From: Mixophyes australis
Taxonomy: Eukaryota; Chordata; Amphibia; Anura; Limnodynastidae
Reading direction: 5' to 3'
DNA length: 64,000 nucleotides
Assembly (NCBI GenBank): GCA_036250195.1
Contig: JAVHZZ010000006.1
Span: 171,537,624 to 171,601,623 of the forward strand
Shown: piece after piece, positions 57,179 to 64,000 of the stretch
How positions within the stretch are numbered: position 1 is the stretch's first letter
Layout of the letters: every line of letters starts with the position of its first letter
Position numbers and translations under genes: made by a program
Notes under the pieces: generated by a model
Seen by the model: only the letters and a program-made list of their open reading frames with translations
What the model was told of the DNA's origin: nothing
Databases searched by the model: none

Positions 57179-57480
57179 CACGTTTCCTCATATATCTATT
57201 ACAATGTAATTGTAATATACAATACAATGGTGGAAACAGCAGACCTTTGACATATAGATGGAATATTTTTAAAAAGAGTCAAAACCTGCAATGTTCTGTG
57301 ACATTTTGCATTACGCCATAACAGTGACCCTACTGATTTAAGAATTGTAGATATGGGGTAGATACAGGGGTAACATGGGGAGGTGAGAAACATCAACACC
57401 TTTGTAGACAAGCCTTCTGGATGTATAAATTGGGATTTTTACATCCAGATGGATTAAGATGGTTACAGATCTCAGCAATA
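57179..57480 (+). pseudogene. Second Penelope-like relic, plus strand, right part
   Basis: It resumes directly after the L1 with HIYLLQCNCNIQYNGGNSRP, completing the GIY-YIG region begun at 49220-49246. Then comes a decayed SDPTDLRIVDMG, WGGEKHQHLCRQAFWMYKL and HPDGL, the typical C-terminus of the family. At least one frameshift separates these. The matching interrupted domain on both sides proves the L1 insertion point. Confidence 0.85.
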
Positions 57481-58687
57481 TTATTCAGGATCAATATTTA
57501 GGATCAGATTGATTGTGAATAGTAAACTCACATCCCCTTTTTTGTATTACAATTATAAGGTTATGGTGGAGCTTAGATCGTTTTGATTATATCTGATTAA
57601 GTCTACATTATGGATAGATCTTCTGCAGTAGAGTAACTGACTATTGGGACATCTATAGGAACATAATTCAACTTCACCTGATGTAATATTTTCTGTTGTA
57701 TATCATTTTATGGTCATGTAGGTTTAAATAGTCAGAACACTTATTTGGAATTGGCTATGCTGAATTTCATTATGGTGTATTGGGAGATCTAATATACTGG
57801 GAAGTATGGGATCTAATCTCAGTTGATCCCAGTTAAGTATCTATTTAATTACAACTATGTTCTCTCTTATGAAAATTGGTTTAGTTAGGCTTGATAATTG
57901 AAACTCAGTATGTATTCATATTGGTCCATTACTTTTATGTGTACAGGTGTATATTGTAAACATTGTTTGCACTTTTTAGGAAGGTTTGGCAGCCTTCGGT
58001 TTTTTCATTTACCTAAATATTAGTGCCATAAGTTGATTTTTTTAAATTGTCATTACTATGGGTATGTGACTGTTTCTTTAGTTTCTAGGAGAGCCCTTTT
58101 CGTTGTCTTTGTGTTGTGCTTTTTTTTCACATCCACTACCTGTAGAGTTTTCTGGTTATACATGAAAAGAATACATATGAACAGAATGTTTTGTGTATTT
58201 TCATGTGGTCAATAGCTAACTAGAATTTATTAGATCTATTTTCTGTGAGTAGCATATGCTGTTAATGAGATAACTGACTCATATATGTGGATGTTATTAC
58301 TATGCTGGCCCATGGGTGAAATGACCTGCCCAGTCGAATGGTTTCCTTCAGCTGCATTGAGGCCTGAGCAGTAGGGATTTCAGTTATTACTTCTATGCTG
58401 ATTTTTTTCTTGGATAGATTTTTTTCTCTTAATTCCAATATCTATTTGTTAGGGTATTAATGGCTCACTTATCCCATAACTTGGATACTTGATATCTGTA
58501 CTTCCCAGGCCTGTAGCTAAAGGAACCTGTCTTGTTGTATAGGACCACCCAACTGGACAGGTAATTTAATACATTTGTGCTTATTGTCCAGACAGTGTTC
58601 CCAGGAGAAGCTGACCAGCTATTGGCAAAAATTCTACAGGCTCCAAATAACATTTCAAGTATCTGCATCAAAACAATTATGGGTTGT
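57481..58687. other. AT-rich sequence, in part the 3' end of the Penelope-like element
   Basis: No coding features. The end of the element could not be placed. Nothing else recognised. Confidence 0.4.
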
Positions 58688-58695
58688 CCTGGGGG

Positions 58696-59104
58696 CACGG
58701 CCGTTGCTAGGGTCCATGGCGCCCTAGGCATTTTTACAAAATCGGCGCCCCCCCGCAAAAACCGTCGCCGCGCCCTCCTCCCCCCGCAAAAATCGTCGCC
58801 CTCCTCCCTCCTTACCCCGTCTTTCCTTACCTTGTCTCACCACCGCCGCCTCTCTGCTCCGTCTCCTCCCCTCCACTCACTGACACTAGTGAGTGGAGGG
58901 GAGGAGACGGAGCAGAGAGGCGGCGGTGGTGAGCAATAGCCTCTTCCCCCCCTCCCCGTGCATCTGAATGCTGTGCGGTGGCCGTGACAGGTATGGTCAG
59001 CGGTCGCCGCACAGTTTTAAAGTCATTTACCATTCTGTGGTGCCCTTCAGAGCCTGGCGCCCTAGGCAAGTGCCTAACCTTGCCTAATGGGAGCGCCGGG
59101 CCTG
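58696..59104. mobile_element. hAT MITE with perfect internal hairpin
   Basis: CCTGGGGG lies at 58688-58695 and 59105-59112 (8 bp). The tips are CACGGCCGTTGCTAGGG and GAGCGCCGGGCCTG, with sub-terminal inverses GGCGCCCTAGGCA / TGGCGCCCTAGGCAAG-type words. At 58836-58933 CTCACCACCGCCGCCTCTC... and its exact inverse form a ~46-bp-arm hairpin with a six-base loop. The overlapping ORFs on both strands are GC-rich by-products. Confidence 0.88.
58836..58933. repeat. Perfect hairpin, arms of about 46 bp
   Basis: Arms run CTCACCACCG...CTCACT and its exact inverse. The loop is GACACT. It could be cut by Dicer-type enzymes if transcribed; that is only a structural possibility. Confidence 0.85.
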
Positions 59105-59112
59105 CCTGGGGG

Positions 59113-59167
59113 GGGGGTCTCACAGTACCATTAGCCCGGGGGACTGCATTCCCTTAATCCGGCCCTG
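59113..59167. mobile_element. Right end of a CAGGGCCGGATTAA-type hAT MITE
   Basis: ATTAGCCCGGGGGACTGCAT then TCCCTTAATCCGGCCCTG matches the right end of 11771-12056. The G-run joins the duplication of the element at 58696, so the younger MITE landed inside this older one. Its left end was not found. Confidence 0.65.
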
Positions 59168-61568
59168 GCTATAATATGTGTTTGCAATCACAAGAAACTG
59201 TAAAAATTTATTTTATTTTCAGTAGACATTAACAACATTCTCCTAAATGTATTTCATAAAAAATAAATAAAAAACACCTTTTTTAAAAACTGTTTTATGC
59301 CTTTATTACTAACAAGTGACATTTATTGAAGATTTTGTTTTTTTTCCTGTGCGTTCTTTTGCGAATTTGTAATTCACATAGGTATTGGACATATACTGTA
59401 GCGTTTTGTGCAAAAGCACACGAATCTTGAGATCCATGCCTTCATGAATTTAGGAGTACGCAAAGCCTAAATACGTGCGTATAATACTAAATGCGGGTTG
59501 TGCTCAGATTACGTGGCTTGATGAATTAGGCCCGCCACAGTCCTCCTTTCGCTATCACCATGATGTCTTAGGATTGTGATAGCAGATGATCATTGCAGAA
59601 AAAATGTTTATTTCTTTAACTAAAGCACTTTTTCATTTTGGAATTTTATCAAAATACCAATTATTTAGAATTTTTATTTTCTTACAAGTGGAGCTGAAAG
59701 CCCAAGTGAGGTCATGCAGTTCCACTGCGCAATTGTATACTGTAAAGCTGGGACATGTTTGTGCAGATGCAACCAGACTGGCTGGCTAATCGGTAATACA
59801 CCACTTCCTACTGCCAACCAGTATTGTTGGGTATCTGAGTATCACTCAGGTTCCCTGGCAAAAAATTTCAGTAAATTGCGGTGATAAAAGATTTTCTATC
59901 ATTAACCCTGCATAAATGTAAATAGGCCCGTAAGTGCATGTTACCTTTTGTCAGATTGAGGCACAGCATATTTTCTCTTGTAGGTTTAAATGGTGGTTTG
60001 GTGCATGATACTGAGAGAGTGATACTGAGAAGTTGTTGCTACCCGGTGTCCTTCTTAATTGTGAAAATATAGATATACATAAATTGCAACGCAGAAGACA
60101 TGGGGATCTTACATCCATGGAGTATGTCTAATGACTAACCCAAAGTGGGAAATCATTTAAGAGGTAAGGAGCCATAAGTGTGATATGTTTAGGATACATT
60201 AATATATGACAAGACATTAATAGTAATTTATGCTGTGAGGAGCTAAAATGGATCCATATTGATGATATTACTGAAGAAGTACATATAAGGGCAGAGTGCT
60301 TTGTCTATTCCTTTTTAGGGTAGTTAGTTGTGGTCACAGCAAATATACTAATATCTGCGCAATAAAATAAACAGAGTAATACACACCACTACATCCTCTT
60401 TAATTAGTAGATGAAAGGCGAACAGCCTCTTATCCACAGGCCAACGCTTTATTTTTAGCAAAACTAAGCAGGTTGCCAGGGAGCTGTAATGAATCTCTGT
60501 TTATCATGAGTCCAAATGCTGCAGATGTGATAATGTGAAATATATAACATGGAAGTCAGGAAATATGAAACACAGTACATCTCAGGGAGTAGCTGCATAA
60601 ATGTCTGGATCCTGCTCATTATTTAATCATAACATTATATATCTAAATGGTAATCCGTTCTAAAGGTGATATTCAAGGTCAGAACATGAGAAATCTAGGA
60701 AAACAATAAACAGCTTTGTAGTATTTTATTGCCAATCTTGGACTGAAAACTGGATCACATGGGAGCTCAGAAATGGGAAAAAAAAGTTGTCTATTAAAGT
60801 GTTCCTAGTTTAAACAGGTGATACAGATAACTCTGAGATTACCTACCCTAGAAATGGCTGCACTTTTGTGACTGAAGTGAAGTGTCTGCAAAGACTGTAA
60901 AGCTGATTACACACCTATACAATTATCATGCAGATCACATGATTCACGACCGTTTGATCAGATATTACAGATATTATTAGTGTGTACTCTCCCACGTTCA
61001 TGTTTTATCATACCATAACAAACCACATCTGTTGATTTGGTTTTATAAACTTCCTTTAAATCACAATCAACGATGGAAGTCAGGTAAATGTGGAAGTGTG
61101 TATGCACTCACGACCAGCAGTGCAGGCAGATATCTATAGAGTGAACAGAGTCACGATCATTTCAGCAGATGGTTATGAGAGATGAAGATCACAGATCTGA
61201 AGGCAAATTGTGTCGGTGTGTACTCATCTGGGCTTTCAATCGTTGGTGAAATCTTAGAGACATTGCATCTGAGGTATTAATGTATAGGTGTGAACCCCGT
61301 TAATGAAAGGGTAGGACGTTGTGAGATGAGGATAGATACCGGAGATGCAAGGAAGCACGCGGTTCCCCACAAACATGTTATAATTTAAGAGCCAATACAA
61401 GGGAAATTCAGCAAACAGACTGTATGGTCACATGTGGTGTCGGTTTTGTTACAAGGAAGAGGCTACAATAATATCAAGAATAAACCAGAAAGGTGGCTGG
61501 GCATATGTGATCTCTGTTCCAGGACAGTGTCACAATTTCACTGTAAAAGATGGCTGCACGGACATAGG
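59168..61568. other. Mostly unique AT-rich sequence
   Basis: TTGATGAATTAGGCCC near 59519-59534 and CCTGGCAAAAAATTTCAG to AAATAGGCCC (59850-59930) look like decayed MITE ends of the 6685 and 33736 classes. No exon, RNA gene or intact element. Confidence 0.4.
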
Positions 61569-61920
61569 TGGGCAGCATAGTGGCTAAGTGGTTAGCACTT
61601 CTGCCTCACAGCACTGGGGTCATGAGTTCAATTCCCGACCATGGCCTTATCTGTGTGGAGTTTGTATGTTCTACTCGTGTTTGTGTAAGTTTTCTCCGGG
61701 TGCTCCGGTTTCCTCCCACACTCCAAAAACATACTAGTAGGTTAATTGGCTGCTATCAAAAATTGACCCTAGTCTCTCTCTGTCTGTCTGTTTGTCTGTG
61801 TGTGTATGTTAGGGAATTTAGACTGTAAGCCCCAATGGGACAGGGACGCATGTGAATGAGTTCTCTGTACAGCGCTGCGGAATCAGTGACACTATATAAA
61901 TAAATTGTGATGATGATGAT
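61569..61920 (+). mobile_element. tRNA-derived SINE, plus strand, most complete copy
   Basis: The A-box-like TGGCTAAGTGG is at 61581-61591 and the B-box-like GAGTTCAATTCCC at 61623-61635, about 45 bp apart as in tRNA genes. The core GTGTGGAGTTTGTATGTTCT, a CTGT-rich tract, and TGTACAGCGCTGCGGAAT follow. The 3' end is TATATAAATAAATTG plus TGATGATGATGATGACG. The simple-repeat tail suggests mobilisation by a LINE that recognises a 3' end, not just poly-A. Same family as 9083-9415 and 15805-16093. Confidence 0.85.
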
Positions 61921-63029
61921 GACGAAGTGGCTACTTTAACCTATACAAACCACCAAATGTCACAAGACTCTGTTTACTACATGCCATTGTATTGACTGTT
62001 TTAAATTCAATTTTGTAGTTTCAATTATAATCACATAACTAAAATGATTTGAAAATATGTAATTAGAAAAAGAGCCAGTTAGCATTTTTTGTTTCCCAGA
62101 AAATACAAAAAATGGTAACATGATCCATTAGATACATTTGCTTTTAGCATAAATGTTCAGATTTTCTTATGGACAACTTCCCCTCCTAACCCAACACAGC
62201 AAAGCACCAAACAAAAGCAAAAAGTCCAAAATCTGTTTCTCTTATGCAGATAACTATTTGCTATATTGGCATCATAACTTGTCATTTTTTTGTCATTAAT
62301 CATGTAACCTTGTATTTGACACATAAGCAGTTGTCAGTTTTGCATGACTGACTATACGTCAATTTGAAGAGCATGCTTATGCCCTTTGCTGTGTGCAGTC
62401 TGCTTCTTTAACTATGCAATGACATAGAGAGTGTGCAAAGCATGCACAAGCAAACACTGATAAACAGTATTATCAAGAGGACCTAGAAGTGCTGTAGAGT
62501 ATGCAACTTTGGGCAATCTACAAGTGTAGTTAAAAGCCTTTGGGTTCAGGTGCAAAATTTGAGTCATGGTGAAAGTTGGGCACCAGGCACCAAGCATACA
62601 AAGATCAATAGCTTCAAGTACATATGTTTAATTTAGTCACCCTGTTGTTGCTTTAGTATCTTGCTTAATAGGAAAGTGTTTGCTTACATCATGCCATGCC
62701 TCAGCAGTACAATGCATGTCAATGCTTAACCTCATAATGAAATATGATAGCTTATTAGGCAACGCACCTTAAAAACTGCATTTATTTAAAAGACTCATTA
62801 GACTGGCTTATTATGATCCAGATAAACATTGTGAAACACAACATTTTTGTGGAGCTCTTCCCTTTTCTTCAGATGCAGTGAGCCCCTCCAAAAGCATTAT
62901 GTGTTTGAAAGCCTTTGAAATATATACTGTCTCTGAGGTGTTTTGCCTGATAAGCTATCAGACAAAGCACTAAATAATCAGAGAACCACGATTTGCATTA
63001 GAAGTGAAAGGAGGAGATAGACCCCCATC
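61921..63029. other. Apparently unique AT-rich sequence
   Basis: No features recognised. Confidence 0.5.
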
Positions 63030-63032
63030 TTA

Positions 63033-63255
63033 GGGGCATATTCAATTGTTGGCGTTATAGCCAAAATTCTAGCGGCGTGTGCACTATTACCGTCATTATT
63101 GTAATAGTGCACATAAATACCGGTATTACGGTACTTTTCTCGCTGGATTTCAGCTCGCGGCTCAGGGAGCTGCGAGCTGAAATCCAGCTTACTATTACCG
63201 TAATACTGGTAATAGTTTTTCCGCGGCGGAAACCGTGGACAATTGAATATGCACC
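63033..63255. mobile_element. MITE with GGGGCATATTCAATTG ends and TTA duplication
   Basis: The left tip GGGGCATATTCAATTG and the right tip CAATTGAATATGCACC are inverses, with TTA on both outer sides (63030-63032 and 63256-63258). A 3-bp TTA duplication is typical of PIF/Harbinger elements. Internally CTGGATTTCAGCTCGCGGCT and its inverse form a strong hairpin (63143-63189), and further paired words around TAATACCGGTATTACGG make most of the element fold back. Confidence 0.85.
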
Positions 63256-64000
63256 TTATACTTTGTTGCATGCTTAACCCCACCCAAAAGGAAAAAAATA
63301 TTTAATTACTAAGGATGAGAGCTATGTTTCCACTAAAAGTTTAAATGAAGGGATTTTCCCAGTCCAGCCCCTTTTATCTCATTAATAGCTCCATTGTCCC
63401 GGTTTCTACACTCGTTTGTTCAAAAAGTTTAAAAATTTGCTGAGCCAATGCCAGCAGTGGGCCCCAGGTGCGGTAAGGTGAACAAGATACCTATTGATAT
63501 TTCCTAGTGATAAGAGAGCCCAATAGGTCTAGATTCACTAGAGGAGGAATAGGAAAATGAACCCATTTAAAAAGTCTGACTCCAGGAGTTTTGGGTATAT
63601 GCCAGCATTCTGGGGATCCAGATTACTGGCAGACTAGCGAGAGATAGCAAGAGCTAAGAAAGACATTGGAGTGTATTAAGACAGACTAAGTTTACCAGAG
63701 TAAGCCTGCCAAAAAGCAGGGAGACTCCTGGGCTTGGTTACTGTTGTTTGTCAGGAAACTCTGGAGACGAGGATCAATAGGAAACTGTCATAATACTGAG
63801 GCACCAACTGGTGGAAAATGTACCTGGAGTTAACTGGCAATTACTCCTGTACCATGTCAGTGGTTAATGGGACACTATAAACCTATTACCCATCCCTAGA
63901 CCTAGAGCCCTCTTAACAACATTATTACCTACACAACTACTCACAAGAATAAAAATTAAAATTATCAATAAAATTAAGCTTATATTTATTGTTAACTGCA
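63256..64000. other. Apparently unique sequence to window end
   Basis: No repeat ends or exon signals recognised. Confidence 0.5.

Noticed and set aside
61581..61640. Functional tRNA gene
   Set aside because: A- and B-box-like motifs are present, but no cloverleaf fits and the sequence continues as a dispersed SINE.

Overview
This window looks like non-coding genomic DNA from an anuran amphibian (frog). No bacterial gene organisation is present, there are no long conserved ORFs apart from decayed transposons, and (AT)n, (TA)n and (AC)n microsatellites are common. I recognise the dispersed families from general knowledge of frog genomes, not from a search: hAT MITEs, Tx1-type L1 LINEs, Penelope-like elements, Tc1 relics, Gypsy-type LTRs and a tRNA-derived SINE.

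Layout. 1-2.0 kb: a hAT end, then a Gypsy-type LTR and leader. 4.0-5.35 kb: a non-autonomous hAT holding a fold-back MITE and an L1 tail. 6.7-9.4 kb: two MITEs and a SINE with a 10-bp target-site duplication (TSD). 11.8-19.3 kb: three hAT elements with 8-bp TSDs; two of them (12790-14337 and 17646-19278) carry related internal minisatellites. 19.6-22.7 kb: two Tc1 relics. 23.9-24.9 kb: two more hAT MITEs. 25.6-26.7 kb: two unrelated adjacent minisatellites. 29880-30005 (minus): a 126-bp candidate host exon with branch point, acceptor and donor, the only plausible host coding sequence. 31.7-36.3 kb: MITEs, half a Tc1 element and a 0.9-kb LTR-like unit. 38.7-43.9 kb: four LTR-like units and a roughly 330-bp AT array.

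46.9-57.5 kb is the most informative stretch. Two Penelope-like relics lie head to head. The left one is split by a 5'-truncated L1 (TSD GAGGG). The right one is split inside its GIY-YIG region by an L1 spanning 7.9 kb with a 19-bp TSD (18/19 matching). That L1 was later hit by a solo LTR, a near-perfect 188-bp palindrome, a roughly 420-bp fold-back and a minisatellite-containing interruption. Removing the LTR or the palindrome restores the L1 reading frame.

58.7-64 kb: a hAT MITE with a perfect internal hairpin, a complete-looking SINE and a TTA-flanked MITE, separated by apparently unique AT-rich DNA.

There is no gene network to describe. The window records successive insertions whose order can be read from nesting and target duplications. 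Every reverse transcriptase and transposase seen is broken.
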